A DNA stretch of 64,000 nucleotides from a bacterium UBP2_UBA5202 (GCA_002412795.1 DHVS01000028.1:29134-93133); one strand, 5' to 3'. Shown: positions 30,834-40,159, numbered from the stretch's first letter. The notes: a model not told the origin generated them from the sequence alone. Numbers and translations: made by a program.

Positions 30834-32225
30834 ATGGCCAAAAACACCATTCATACTCCGGCTGCCGGTAGCATCGAGCCGGACCGCAGCCTTAAGATAT
30901 CCATCATCGAAGGCAGTTTTGCCACGGTCCACATCACCGTCAGTCTGGGAGCCCTGGTCACCGGATACGCCCTGATGCTGGGGGCCAACGATTTCCACCT
31001 GGGCCTGCTGGCGGCCCTCAATGCCCTCTCCACCGTGGGCTCGGTCATCAGCGCCCAGATCCTGGGGCGTCTGGGCAGCCGCAAGAAACTGACCGTCTGG
31101 GGCGCTACTATCGGAAGAGCACTGTGGGCGCTGCTCTGCATCCTGCCATTCATCAAAATGATGCCCGGCCTTAAGCTGGCCCTGTTCTTTGCCGTGATGT
31201 TTCTGGGGAACACCATCCTCAGCGCCGCCAACACCGCCTGGCTTTCCTGGATGACCGACCTGGTGCCGATGGAAAAGCGGGGCGCCTATTTCGGCAAGCG
31301 CAGCGCCATCCTGGGGGCGGTGACCATGCTCACCAATTACGGGGCCGGCTGGGGCTTTGACCGGATGAAAGCGGCCGGGCTGCAGGACCAGGGATTTGCC
31401 CTGGTCTTCGGGCTGGCCGCTCTTTTTGCCGTGATCGCCGGGCTGATCCTGAACCGCCAGTGGGAGCCGCCGTTGAAGGGGGAAAAGTCCCTCTCCATCT
31501 ACGAAATAGTAAAACTGCCCTTCGCCGATCCCAATTTTAAAAAACTGCTGACCTTCTTCATCTGCTGGTCCCTATCCACTGCCATCGCCGGGCCGTTCTT
31601 CGGGGCCCATATGATCAAGAACCTGAAGATGCCTTACTCGGTGATCGCCCTCTATTCCATCATCGCCGGGATACTGAACCTTTCCACCCAGCCTTTGTGG
31701 GGGAAAATAATTGACAAACTGGGGAACCGCCCGGTGCTGATCTTCAACCTGGTAGGCATCTTCCTGCTGCCGCTGTTCTGGCTGTTCGCCACTCCTTCAT
31801 TTTACCTGCCCATCTGGGTGGATGCCTTTTTGACCGGTTTTTTCTGGCCGGGTTTCACCCTGGCCGGCTTCAACCTGCTGCTTTTGACCGCTCCCGAGCA
31901 GAACCGGACCTCCTATCTTTCCATCTATACGGTGACCAATGGATTCGCCGTATTCCTGGCATCCCTGGCCGGAGGCTGGCTGGCCAACGCCCTGCATGAT
32001 TTTAAATTCGTGCTGCTGGGACACACCCTGATCAACTTCCACCTGCTCTTTGCCTTTTCCTCGCTGGCCCGGATATTTACCCTGTCCCTGGCCTTGCAGA
32101 TCAGGGAGGAAAAGTCCCATTCGGTGGGCACCCTGCTGAATCTGGTAGGCGACAAGGTAAGCCAGAGGTTTCTGGGCAGCTGGGAAGCCGGAGTGGTTTT
32201 GATAAAACGGATCACCCGGGTTTAA
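30834..32225 (+). CDS. Major facilitator superfamily transporter
   Basis: 463 aa with about 12 hydrophobic helices. The first helices show SLGALVTGYALMLGANDFHL and the loop QILGRLGSRKKLTVWGATIGR (MFS motif A-like). A second loop has MEKRGAYFGKRSAILGAVTML, and the C-half repeats the pattern (LWGKIIDKLGNRPVLIFNLVG). Substrate unknown. It stands alone, divergent from hypF, and ends at a strong terminator. Confidence 0.85.
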   Translation: MAKNTIHTPAAGSIEPDRSLKISIIEGSFATVHITVSLGALVTGYALMLGANDFHLGLLAALNALSTVGSVISAQILGRLGSRKKLTVWGATIGRALWALLCILPFIKMMPGLKLALFFAVMFLGNTILSAANTAWLSWMTDLVPMEKRGAYFGKRSAILGAVTMLTNYGAGWGFDRMKAAGLQDQGFALVFGLAALFAVIAGLILNRQWEPPLKGEKSLSIYEIVKLPFADPNFKKLLTFFICWSLSTAIAGPFFGAHMIKNLKMPYSVIALYSIIAGILNLSTQPLWGKIIDKLGNRPVLIFNLVGIFLLPLFWLFATPSFYLPIWVDAFLTGFFWPGFTLAGFNLLLLTAPEQNRTSYLSIYTVTNGFAVFLASLAGGWLANALHDFKFVLLGHTLINFHLLFAFSSLARIFTLSLALQIREEKSHSVGTLLNLVGDKVSQRFLGSWEAGVVLIKRITRV

Positions 32226-32228
32226 AGA

Positions 32229-32262
32229 CAAAAAAGCCCCGCTGGTTGCGGGGCTTTTTTAT
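32229..32262. terminator. Bidirectional terminator after the MFS gene
   Basis: A 12-bp stem AAAAAGCCCCGC / GCGGGGCTTTTT with loop TGGTT lies between convergent genes. Confidence 0.85.
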
Positions 32263-32292
32263 TTCCCGTATTTTAAAAAACTGCCGGGATCA

Positions 32293-33267
32293 TCACTTGG
32301 TCGTCTTTTTATCCTGCTGTTTTATCAGGGCCGCCAGCAAAGGCAACATTATCTCATGATGCCCGGTAAAACTGTATCCCCGGCCGCCGGACAGCGTCGG
32401 GCGGCTGACCACGTTGACATTGGGCCGATAGTGCTGGATCATGTCAAAATTGGCGGTGGTGAAATTTTTGACCTGGTGCCCCAGGTTGCGGGCCACGGTC
32501 AAAGCTTTTAGAAAGACCTCCGGCATGATCACGGTGGAGCCGATGTTGATCACCACCCCGCCCGGCAGCTTGGTGACCGACCGGGCCAGGATCCGGAAAT
32601 CCCGGGCGCTGCAGTCCCCGGCGGCGGCCCCGTCGTAACTGGGATGCTGGTTGATGATGTCGGTGCCCACCGCCACATGGACCGTGGCTGGTATTTCGTT
32701 CCGGCTGCAGGCCGCCATCAGGCTGAACTTCTGGTATTTGGCCCTGATCCCGGTCAGGTACTGCCCCAGCGCCTGGCCGTAGCCCATTTTGCAGAGGCTG
32801 GCGGCCTTGATGACGCCGTTGATTCCGTCGGCGGTCTCCCGGGCCATGCCGAAACTGCCGTCTTCCAGGCCTGCGGCCACGTCCTCGGAGGTCTTTCCCC
32901 AAAAGGCCATTTCAAAGTCGTGGATGGCCCCGGCCCCGTTGGTGGCCAGGTGGGTGACATAGCCCTGCTCTATCAGGTCAATCAGCACCGGGGAAAGCCC
33001 GCATTTTATGGGGTGGGCCCCCGTCATCACGATCACCGGCCGTCCCCGGCTCCGGGCTTTACGCACCGCCCGGGCCAGGGAAAACAGGTCATTGACCTTA
33101 AGTATCTTGGGCAGGGAATCAAAGAATTGCGCCAGCGAAGATCCCGGCTTTACGGCCTGGGCCAGCTGGCCCAGGTCCACCTTGCTCCGGCGGTCCCTGA
33201 TGGAATAGCTTTTGACCCTGGAGATATCTATTTCCTTGTGCCTGTTCATGGGTTTCATCCGCCTCAT
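32293..33267 (-). CDS. Deoxyhypusine-synthase-like NAD-binding protein of unknown function
   Basis: 324 aa. It belongs to a conserved bacterial family that I recognise by its segments: VIVMTGAHPIKCGLSPVLID, THLATNGAGAIHDFEMAFWG, EDGSFGMARETADGIN and NFTTANFDMIQHYRP. The NGAGAIHDFE segment recalls the TNxGGxxxDF region of deoxyhypusine synthase, so an NAD-dependent Rossmann-type fold is plausible. Bacteria lack eIF5A, so the substrate is unknown. The start may be any of the ATGs at 33267, 33258 or 33249. It follows the DUF3108 gene by 4 bases, downstream of GT9 enzymes, which hints at a cell-envelope role. Confidence 0.6.
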   Translation of the reverse strand: MRRMKPMNRHKEIDISRVKSYSIRDRRSKVDLGQLAQAVKPGSSLAQFFDSLPKILKVNDLFSLARAVRKARSRGRPVIVMTGAHPIKCGLSPVLIDLIEQGYVTHLATNGAGAIHDFEMAFWGKTSEDVAAGLEDGSFGMARETADGINGVIKAASLCKMGYGQALGQYLTGIRAKYQKFSLMAACSRNEIPATVHVAVGTDIINQHPSYDGAAAGDCSARDFRILARSVTKLPGGVVINIGSTVIMPEVFLKALTVARNLGHQVKNFTTANFDMIQHYRPNVNVVSRPTLSGGRGYSFTGHHEIMLPLLAALIKQQDKKTTK

Positions 33268-33271
33268 ATTT

Positions 33272-34051
33272 TTAAGGGACCAGGTAATTGGGGCCGTCTA
33301 TTCCCTGGTTATATTCGTTGAGCACCGCGTTGATGGATCCCACCAGTATCTTGCTTTTCATCAGCACCGGGATCCGGCGGCTGTCGTTGGTCAGCCAGAC
33401 CAAAAGCCGTCCCTTGTTCTGGAAAAGCCCGGGATAGCGCAGCACCGGCTCCACCACCAGGCATTCCACCTTGCCGAAGATGGTCTTGACCTTTTCCTTC
33501 CTGAGGAGCTTGACCTCCAGCGGGTAATTGTTCTTGTCGGTATGATTGTCGATGTACAGCGACTTTCCCGATTCCAGGGAAAAGGTCCGGGCATAGTACA
33601 GCGAGGTCAAAATGTCCCGGGCCTGGGGGGTGGTGGCTATCACCTGCCCGGTGTTGTAGGTGACCTTGTTCTGCTCCTGGTCAAAATCCAGCGACTCTTC
33701 GTGGCGGTAGCTGCCTTCCCGCTGCTTCTTTTGGTAACGCAGGGAATAAAGGTGCTGGTAATCGGTGAAAGCCTCGAACCGGTCGTGCACCTGGTAGATT
33801 TTTGAGAAGAACGGGTTGGACCAGGTCTCGTTGACGATGTGATAGGCCCGGCGCTGGCCCACATAGGTCAGCTCGCTGTCCACCCGCATGTATGAATAAC
33901 CCGCCGTGATGCCGGCATATTCTATGGTATAGGTCATCTTCTCGCCCCGGTTGAACTTCCGGAAAGGTTCGGCGGCGCCCGGCGCTGCCCCAGACAGGCC
34001 CGCGGCCAGCCCGGCTAAAAGACAGAGAATGTTCCGTTTGGTATTGTTCAT
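33272..34051 (-). CDS. DUF3108-family exported protein
   Basis: 259 aa. A signal peptide (LCLLAGLAAGLSGAAPGAAE) is followed by the DUF3108 pattern: EPFRKFNRGEKMTYTIEYAG, AGYSYMRVDSELTYVGQRRA, YHIVNETWSNPFFSKIYQVHD, and near the end GRLLVWLTNDSRRIPVLMKS. The family is periplasmic, beta-rich and of unknown function. It probably forms a two-gene unit with the downstream deoxyhypusine-synthase-like gene. Confidence 0.82.
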   Translation of the reverse strand: MNNTKRNILCLLAGLAAGLSGAAPGAAEPFRKFNRGEKMTYTIEYAGITAGYSYMRVDSELTYVGQRRAYHIVNETWSNPFFSKIYQVHDRFEAFTDYQHLYSLRYQKKQREGSYRHEESLDFDQEQNKVTYNTGQVIATTPQARDILTSLYYARTFSLESGKSLYIDNHTDKNNYPLEVKLLRKEKVKTIFGKVECLVVEPVLRYPGLFQNKGRLLVWLTNDSRRIPVLMKSKILVGSINAVLNEYNQGIDGPNYLVP

Positions 34052-34141
34052 CGATTTTTTGAACCGTTGTTATTAATGGGGTCAGTATATAAGTAGCATG
34101 TTTATTAGGAATCCATGAAACCACCTGTAGTGAGTGTGCAT

Positions 34142-34255
34142 TGTGCTGAGCCTGTCGAAGTGCCGAACTATGAACCCTTAACTGTAAAAACCCTATCGAT
34201 TCCTGCGTTCCTGCTTGTCCGCCGCAGCCGCAGCGAAGGCAGAGCTTCCTTATAA
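34142..34255. repeat. Dispersed repeats: GCTGAGCCTGTCGAAG motif and TCCTGCGTTCC element carrying a palindromic insert
   Basis: At 34142-34165 the widespread GTGCTGAGCCTGTCGAAGTG-type motif is seen. At 34199-34255, TTCCTGCGTTCCTG ... CTTCCTTATAAAA matches TTCCTGCATTCCTGGTTTCC at 50531-50550, but is split by about 30 bases resembling TGTCCGCC ... GAAGGC (34213-34243). The 240-bp gap holds no gene. Confidence 0.5.
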
Positions 34256-34291
34256 AATAAATTCATTTGTCTTCGTCCGTTATGCAATTAA

Positions 34292-35335
34292 TTAAGTGCT
34301 CTGGTTAATAACTATTGCTGTTTTGTTCGCCCCGGTTACCTTGGCCAGGACCTCTTCCACCGTGACCTTCTCCATGCAGTCGTATTCCGGGCACTTCTGG
34401 CCGGGACATTCCCGGCAATGACCGGCCGGGGGCCTGATGACCTCATGCCCCGTCCCGTAGGGCCCCCAGCGTTTTATAGCGCAGGTGGGGCAATACAGTC
34501 CTACGGCTTTGGTGTTAACGGCCACGGCCACGTGCAGGGGACCGGTGTTGTTGGTGACCAGCACTTTGGCCAGGGATATCAGGGCCACCAGATCGGCCAA
34601 CGGCAGGTTTTCCGCCCAGCCGGCATCAGTCTTCAGGATGTTTTTCAACCTTGCCTTATGATCCACTTCCTGGGGCCCCAGGCTGATGACGACCCTGCCG
34701 CCTGTGCCCATGATCCTGTCCGCCAGCCTGGCGAACGATGCCAGGGGCCAGGGCTTGGATGACCCGCTGCAGCCGGGATGGATCAGGGTGAAATCCTTTC
34801 CGTATTCCTTGGCCAGTTTTTCTTTCAGGTCATCCGGCACCGTCAGAACCGGCGGCAGATAGCGCTCGCCGGCTACCGGCTGGAACCCCAGACCCTGATA
34901 GACCAGATCCAGGTTATATTCCAGTTCATGCTTTGCATTTTGCTTCCGGTGCTGTTTTACCCGGCGGTTGAAAAGCAGGCTGTACCCCCGGTAGGCCGTG
35001 CCTGCTCTGACCGGGATCCCGGCCAGCCAAAGGGCCGCCGCCAGACGAAGGGTGGGGTGCAGAAGTACTGTAGCGTCAAACCGGTAAGTCCGCAACATAC
35101 CCGCCAATTCAAAAACGCCCTTTCCGGGATCTGTCAAAACTTCAGCAATATCCTGAGCCAACGGGACCAGGGCCGCCGTGTTTTTTGAGACCAGGTAAGT
35201 TACCCTGGCTTCCGGGAACCGGCGTTTTAGAGCAGTTGCCACGGGCAGGGCCAGCACCAGATCGCCCAGCCTGTCATTTCGGACCACCAGTATGTTTTTA
35301 AACCCTTTCGGTCCCACAAAGCCCCTTCTGCTCAC
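34292..35335 (-). CDS. Glycosyltransferase family 9 (heptosyltransferase-type)
   Basis: 347 aa from a GTG at 35335 that overlaps the upstream gene stop as GTGA. A longer frame reaches into the upstream gene and is not credible. GT9 motifs are NILVVRNDRLGDLVLALPVA (N-terminal), LIHPGCSGSSKPWPLASFAR and LVTNNTGPLHVAVAVNTKAV (ADP-heptose-binding side). The C-terminal CRECPGQKCPEYDCM is Cys-rich. It probably adds heptose or a related sugar to lipopolysaccharide core at the inner membrane. Confidence 0.88.
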   Translation of the reverse strand: MSRRGFVGPKGFKNILVVRNDRLGDLVLALPVATALKRRFPEARVTYLVSKNTAALVPLAQDIAEVLTDPGKGVFELAGMLRTYRFDATVLLHPTLRLAAALWLAGIPVRAGTAYRGYSLLFNRRVKQHRKQNAKHELEYNLDLVYQGLGFQPVAGERYLPPVLTVPDDLKEKLAKEYGKDFTLIHPGCSGSSKPWPLASFARLADRIMGTGGRVVISLGPQEVDHKARLKNILKTDAGWAENLPLADLVALISLAKVLVTNNTGPLHVAVAVNTKAVGLYCPTCAIKRWGPYGTGHEVIRPPAGHCRECPGQKCPEYDCMEKVTVEEVLAKVTGANKTAIVINQST

Positions 35336-36477
35336 TTTTTGTTCTTGGGCCCCCTGGACAGTTTTTCCAAGCCATGCCTGACCGCCAGCGTTATCGCTTC
35401 CAGGTCCAGCTGCTTGATGCAGGAAAGGTGGTCGCATGATTTCTTCCAGCAGGGGCTGCAGTCCAGCTCCGAGAATATCTTCTCGCCCCTCCCGAACAGC
35501 TCTATCTCGGTGCCGCAGGAAAGCCCGAACCAGGCCACCACCCATTTTTTAAGGGCCACCGCCATGTGCAGGGCCGAGGTGTCCCCGGTGATGACGATAT
35601 CGCAGGCCTCGATGTAGACCATGCCCCGGCGGATGCCCTCATCCGTGGGGCTGTTGATGACGAAGGCCCCGGCCTTTTTCCGGATCTCGGCGTTGCGCCC
35701 GGCCTCGGCCCTGCCGCCCAGCAGCATGATCTTTGCCTTGGGAAATTTTTTACGGAATTGTTTTATCAGCCGGACATGCTGTTCAATGGTCATCTTTTTA
35801 TTGGGGAAAAGATCGGAGCATCCGGTGTTGAAACCTATAACCAGCTCGGTCCCCTTTATCCCCTGTTTCAGCCGGTAGTCTTTGGCCGCCTGTTTTTCCC
35901 CGTCCGTCAGGCAAAGGACATAGTCCTCGTTCCGGTAATCCAGTTTCATGGCCTTAGCCAGGTACTTTATCCCGGTGACCTTGTTCTGCTTGAACTTCAG
36001 TTCGTCGTCGATCCCCAGCCGGTAGCCGTATTCGGCCTCGGGGTTGAAATAGGTGATGGCCCCGTTCCGGTCCAGGGCAAATCCCAGTTTTTCTTTTGAC
36101 TTGACCAAAATGGCCAGGGCATCCGAACGGTGGGCCTTGTCTATGGAATAGATCTTGTCAAAGCTCATGGCCTGGAGGATAGAGACAGTTTCAAAGTCGT
36201 AGGGCCAGATCTTGTCGATGTAGGGATTGTTCTGCAGCAGGGGCACTGCCATAGGCAGGGTCACCCAGTGGATGGTGCTTTTGGGATCCTGGCGTTTGAT
36301 GGCCGGCAGCAGGGCCGTGGTCATCAGCACTGCTCCCAAGGCGTCTAAGTTGATGATCAGGATCCTGGTGCCCCGGGGCTCGCGCTTCTTGCAGCCCCGG
36401 CATAGCCAGCCGGGATGGCATGGCTTGTAACCGTTAAAATGTTTGCAGTCTATGGTTTTTTGCAAAATGAACCTCAA
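35332..36477 (-). CDS. Glycosyltransferase family 9 with N-terminal cysteine motif
   Basis: 381 aa. Before the GT9 fold lies a short Cys motif, CKHFNGYKPC then CRGCKK (residues about 11-31), able to bind a metal. The GT9 core follows: ILIINLDALGAVLMTTALLP, VIGFNTGCSDLFPNKKMT and CDIVITGDTSALHMAVALKK, and CSPCWKKSC near the end. It is translationally coupled to the second GT9. Both probably act on the lipopolysaccharide core. The N-terminal Cys motif is an addition to classical WaaC/WaaF but occurs in some anaerobes. Confidence 0.87.
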   Translation of the reverse strand: MRFILQKTIDCKHFNGYKPCHPGWLCRGCKKREPRGTRILIINLDALGAVLMTTALLPAIKRQDPKSTIHWVTLPMAVPLLQNNPYIDKIWPYDFETVSILQAMSFDKIYSIDKAHRSDALAILVKSKEKLGFALDRNGAITYFNPEAEYGYRLGIDDELKFKQNKVTGIKYLAKAMKLDYRNEDYVLCLTDGEKQAAKDYRLKQGIKGTELVIGFNTGCSDLFPNKKMTIEQHVRLIKQFRKKFPKAKIMLLGGRAEAGRNAEIRKKAGAFVINSPTDEGIRRGMVYIEACDIVITGDTSALHMAVALKKWVVAWFGLSCGTEIELFGRGEKIFSELDCSPCWKKSCDHLSCIKQLDLEAITLAVRHGLEKLSRGPKNKK

Positions 36478-36556
36478 TTAAAGTCGCGGGTTATGGAATA
36501 TTATAGTCAATATTTTGGGTAAAAGCAATAAGAATTGAAATGGTTTGTGATTAGAA

Positions 36557-36588
36557 CCCCAAAGCCATCCGGCAGGATGGCTTTGGGG
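36557..36588. terminator. Strong hairpin at the edge of the defence island
   Basis: A 14-bp perfect stem CCCCAAAGCCATCC / GGATGGCTTTGGGG with loop GGCA lies between the end of the AbiV-like gene and the start of the GT9 gene. It has no clear T run, so it may be a terminator or a boundary repeat. Confidence 0.5.
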
Positions 36589-36698
36589 GGTTGTTTAGGC
36601 TGAATGTGTTTTAGAGGTTTTTCTGAAGGGCACGATAGGGCTGTGGGGACATTGGGTGAAGTTGTAGAGGCAAGAAGAGGTAAGATGTAATGTTGCAG

Positions 36699-37412
36699 TT
36701 AAAAATTTTCAGTAATAAAACCATTTTTCTCAAATGCTATTTTAATTAACGCCAATATTTCACTTATATTAGTATCCTTATTTTTATCAGAAACAATAAT
36801 ATTTTTAACAGCATAATTGAAATTGCTCGCTTTTGCAAGTTCAATATCAACAGTATCCTTTGAAATCTGAACTGGGCGACTACTGACTTGGCCTTGTTTG
36901 TTTACACGCACATAAATAGCGTTTTGCTTACGTTTTTCAAGGGAACCATGAAATATTTTTTTCACATTTATCTCATATTGTGGGTCTTCATCCCACCACC
37001 ATTTTTGATCCTCCCATCTTCTAATTTTTTCATGACGAAATACATTTATTGCATCAGCAACCCTTCTCTCTAATTCCCTGTTGCTGTAATTCTTCTTCTT
37101 CAGCCGTTCGATTATTTTTTTAAAATCTTCATCAGAAGGTGTAATATAGCCTAATATCAACCCCAACAGTTGTTTGCAGATATGATCAGTTAGAGCTCTT
37201 CTAATTTCGACTGACCAGGGTACCATTTTTTCTTTAACCAAATAAATCAGAAACGCTTTTGAGAATTCCTCTTGTGCTAATATAGACAGCGCAAGCGCTG
37301 TTGGGTATTTCTCCCAATCTTTTAATAATTCTGCCTCATCCAAAAGACGCATGCCATTATCAATTGTCGCTTGTATGGATTTTTCTAAATGTTGTCGATT
37401 CATATCCTTCAA
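36699..37412 (-). CDS. AbiV-like HEPN-domain protein (putative abortive-infection effector)
   Basis: 237 aa. The N-terminal helices contain ALALSILAQEEFSKAFLIYL (about 39-58), the characteristic AbiV-family segment, followed by a HEPN-type Rx4H motif as RALTDH (Arg72-His77). HEPN proteins of this kind are usually metal-independent RNases in toxin or abortive-infection systems; AbiV of Lactococcus blocks phage protein synthesis. The rest is a beta/alpha region of unknown fold. The start ATG overlaps the ATPase stop by 4 bases (ATGA), so the two are co-translated. Very AT-rich. Confidence 0.75.
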   Translation of the reverse strand: MKDMNRQHLEKSIQATIDNGMRLLDEAELLKDWEKYPTALALSILAQEEFSKAFLIYLVKEKMVPWSVEIRRALTDHICKQLLGLILGYITPSDEDFKKIIERLKKKNYSNRELERRVADAINVFRHEKIRRWEDQKWWWDEDPQYEINVKKIFHGSLEKRKQNAIYVRVNKQGQVSSRPVQISKDTVDIELAKASNFNYAVKNIIVSDKNKDTNISEILALIKIAFEKNGFITENF

Positions 37413-40159
37413 CTGGCTGGCGTACTAAGTTGATATATTTCTTGTATCTTCTTAAATATTTTCACAACTTCTTGACTCGTTGGTGCATTAGAAACATCAA
37501 CATGATCAAATCTACGGTTATGACTTTCTTGATTTAACACCTCAAAAAACCAAAGGTAATTACCTTTTTCATTCAATATTTCTTCCGCTATTTTTGCAAT
37601 ATTCTTTTGTTCTTCTGAACAAGCTGGTTTAGACAATTCTTCTTTAATAACTCTCAATATTATTTCTAAAGCCGGTTGTTTTATTTGTTTTAATTTTTCA
37701 TCTACCCTACTATCTTTAAATTTTAATTTATTAAGAGCTGATATTTTTAAACATACTTCTTCTAACAAAATACGACAATAAAAGATTGCTGAACGTATAT
37801 CTTGTGTTTCAGGTGCTAAAAAGTTATTAATTTTTGCTTCAAAATTAGCTGGGTTACCCCTTTCACAGAAATCTATACCTGTTTTACCGGAGTATAATAC
37901 ATACCTTTTCTGATTTTCTTTTTTAAATAGATTGGCGATTTTTTCATCAAAAAATCTGTCATGTGATGTAATTATAAATTGGCAATCATTTAGATATGCT
38001 TTTACTTGATCCCATTTATCACCAAATGCCACAGTACCGTTTTCGTTAGAAATATTACCCGATAATAAATATGCGATATTATCTCTATGGTCAGAATCTA
38101 TCGCATTTATTGCGTCATCAAATATTAAAATAGGCATAGAATATTTTACAGCACGTGCTAATAGTGTGGATAAACCTAAAGTCCTTAAATGGCCTTCGCT
38201 TAATAAATGTAAAGCATTACAAACCTTACTTTCATCTTTTGAATATTTAAAACAAAATTTATCTTGCTTGCTCTTTGGCAAAATTATTTCTTTTACTTTT
38301 TCACCTTCATGATCATATAAATTCAAGGCTCGGTAAAACCCCGTAACATAGACGTCAATATCCGCCCCTTCTTTTAAGATTGAACTCGCTTGGTATGCCT
38401 GCATAGATGCGTAGATACCAGAGTAAACATTTAATATATTTTTATATTTGCCGGAATTTTCAGCTTGAACTATTATTGTTTTTAATTTATCCTCAATTGT
38501 TTTCCTTATTTGGCATTTCGATGTAAGTATATTTATATGTTCTTGGAGCTTTGCATATTCAGTCTTTATATTTTGTATTTCTTTTTCCTTTTCGGGCTTT
38601 GCCTTTAATAAATCATCCCTATTCTTTACATAATTCACAACGATATTTTCTAAATCGGTAAGATGAGTAAAGTCCGCACTAAATGAACACTTGCATGTTT
38701 CAATAAATGATTTTGTATCATCCTCAAGCTTTGATTCCAATAAGGTAAAATCTATGGTGGGTATTTTGGGTTTTTCTTTTTGTCCGGCAATACCAAACCA
38801 ATTTTCTTCTTTAAGATTAAGTTGTATTTTCTGCCATTCATCTCTAATAAGTCTGAATTTTGCGCCACGCAGCTCTATTTCAATATTATTTATTTCGTTT
38901 TTCCAAGTAGTTAATTGTTTTAGTTTTACTAATTCTCTTTTAGCTTTTTCACGTGGATCTGTAACAACTCCTGCACGCATAAATATTCTGCCAGTTTGTT
39001 TAAAAGGCGTATCACAAAGGGGGCATTTGCTGTCTTTATATGACCGAAATACAATAGTGGCCGATTGATACAGATTTTCAAAATCAAGCTTTTGTGCACT
39101 ATCAGCAATATTTTTGTACAGCAACTCCCAATCATCTATTATTTTAATAAATATTCTTATTTTATCAATAAATTCATTAGCTGAAAATATAATACCGTAA
39201 TTTATTTCTATTGCTTCAAGCTCTTTGCGTTGTTTTTCTAAAACCAGCTCGATTTCATACTTTTTTTCATCGTATTTTTTATTGCCAGCTAAATTATTTA
39301 ATTTATCACTTGCATCACTTTCCTCATTTTTAGCATCTTCAACTGCCTTTTCCTGTTCTGTTTTCCTACTATTCCAGTCTAACCATATTCTCCAATTTTC
39401 TCGTTCTGGTCGATTTTTTTCGGTTTCTGTCGGGGAAATATCCTGCCCAAATTCTTTGAAGAAATCAACAACATCCGTAAACCCAAAAAGTTCACCCATT
39501 ACTTCTTGAAAATCGCTACTTGGTTGAATTGCCAGTTTTGCGAATTTCTCAATCCGATTTTTTTCCAAAAAGCAACGGTCATAAATAGGATCTGGTATAG
39601 TTAAGCCTTCGACAGTTAAAGTTAACTTCGATGCATTAAAGCTTGGACTGTCTTTGTCGTTATTCTGAAAGTAGAAACCGGCAGATTCAGCTTTCCTTTT
39701 GTTGCGTTCCGTTGAATCACCTGTGAGGGCCCACTCCAAAGCTTCACAAAGGCTTGTTTTACCACCTCCATTTGGTGCAAAAAAAAGGGTTGCCTTCTCA
39801 TTAAAATCAATCTTGCGCCCAAGGCCTGAATCATTTGCTTGAAAGCCTTTGAAATTAACTAAATTAATTTCTTTTAATTTTACCCTTGTTGTCGCTTCAT
39901 TTTGTGGTGCTATAACTTCATTCAGATCAGGTAATTCAAGAGAATTAATTTTATCGCGATAATTAGTATCTGTTAAATAATTTTCTATTTGCTCAAGTAT
40001 ATAAATTTTTCTCTGGTTTTTATTTTTGGGCACAATGTCATTAAAACCATACCACAATATTTTAAGGAAAGTAATATGCTCTTCGCTTATACCTGTCTTG
40101 ATTTTTTCTTGTGCGAAATAATTTTGGAAATATCTTTGTAATGTATTAACTTCACTCAT
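37409..40159 (-). CDS. SMC/RloC-like AAA ATPase with zinc-hook CxxC
   Basis: 916 aa. After about 90 residues of unknown N-terminal helices, VNFKGFQ and the Walker A AFAPNGGGKTS-type loop (Lys134) open an ABC/SMC-type ATPase. A long coiled-coil carries CPLCDTPF near residue 379, the zinc-hook arrangement of Rad50 and RloC. The signature and Walker B half returns with LLSEGHLRTLGLSTLLARAV and ILIFDDAINAIDSDHRDNIA (about 675-690), then the switch-like FIITSHDRFFD. The C-terminal helical region (about 790-916) ends with LNQESHNRRFDHVD, which may be a second HEPN-like fold. In RloC a zinc-hook ATPase controls a tRNase; here the likely effector is the coupled AbiV-like protein. Confidence 0.8.
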   Translation of the reverse strand: MSEVNTLQRYFQNYFAQEKIKTGISEEHITFLKILWYGFNDIVPKNKNQRKIYILEQIENYLTDTNYRDKINSLELPDLNEVIAPQNEATTRVKLKEINLVNFKGFQANDSGLGRKIDFNEKATLFFAPNGGGKTSLCEALEWALTGDSTERNKRKAESAGFYFQNNDKDSPSFNASKLTLTVEGLTIPDPIYDRCFLEKNRIEKFAKLAIQPSSDFQEVMGELFGFTDVVDFFKEFGQDISPTETEKNRPERENWRIWLDWNSRKTEQEKAVEDAKNEESDASDKLNNLAGNKKYDEKKYEIELVLEKQRKELEAIEINYGIIFSANEFIDKIRIFIKIIDDWELLYKNIADSAQKLDFENLYQSATIVFRSYKDSKCPLCDTPFKQTGRIFMRAGVVTDPREKAKRELVKLKQLTTWKNEINNIEIELRGAKFRLIRDEWQKIQLNLKEENWFGIAGQKEKPKIPTIDFTLLESKLEDDTKSFIETCKCSFSADFTHLTDLENIVVNYVKNRDDLLKAKPEKEKEIQNIKTEYAKLQEHINILTSKCQIRKTIEDKLKTIIVQAENSGKYKNILNVYSGIYASMQAYQASSILKEGADIDVYVTGFYRALNLYDHEGEKVKEIILPKSKQDKFCFKYSKDESKVCNALHLLSEGHLRTLGLSTLLARAVKYSMPILIFDDAINAIDSDHRDNIAYLLSGNISNENGTVAFGDKWDQVKAYLNDCQFIITSHDRFFDEKIANLFKKENQKRYVLYSGKTGIDFCERGNPANFEAKINNFLAPETQDIRSAIFYCRILLEEVCLKISALNKLKFKDSRVDEKLKQIKQPALEIILRVIKEELSKPACSEEQKNIAKIAEEILNEKGNYLWFFEVLNQESHNRRFDHVDVSNAPTSQEVVKIFKKIQEIYQLSTPAS

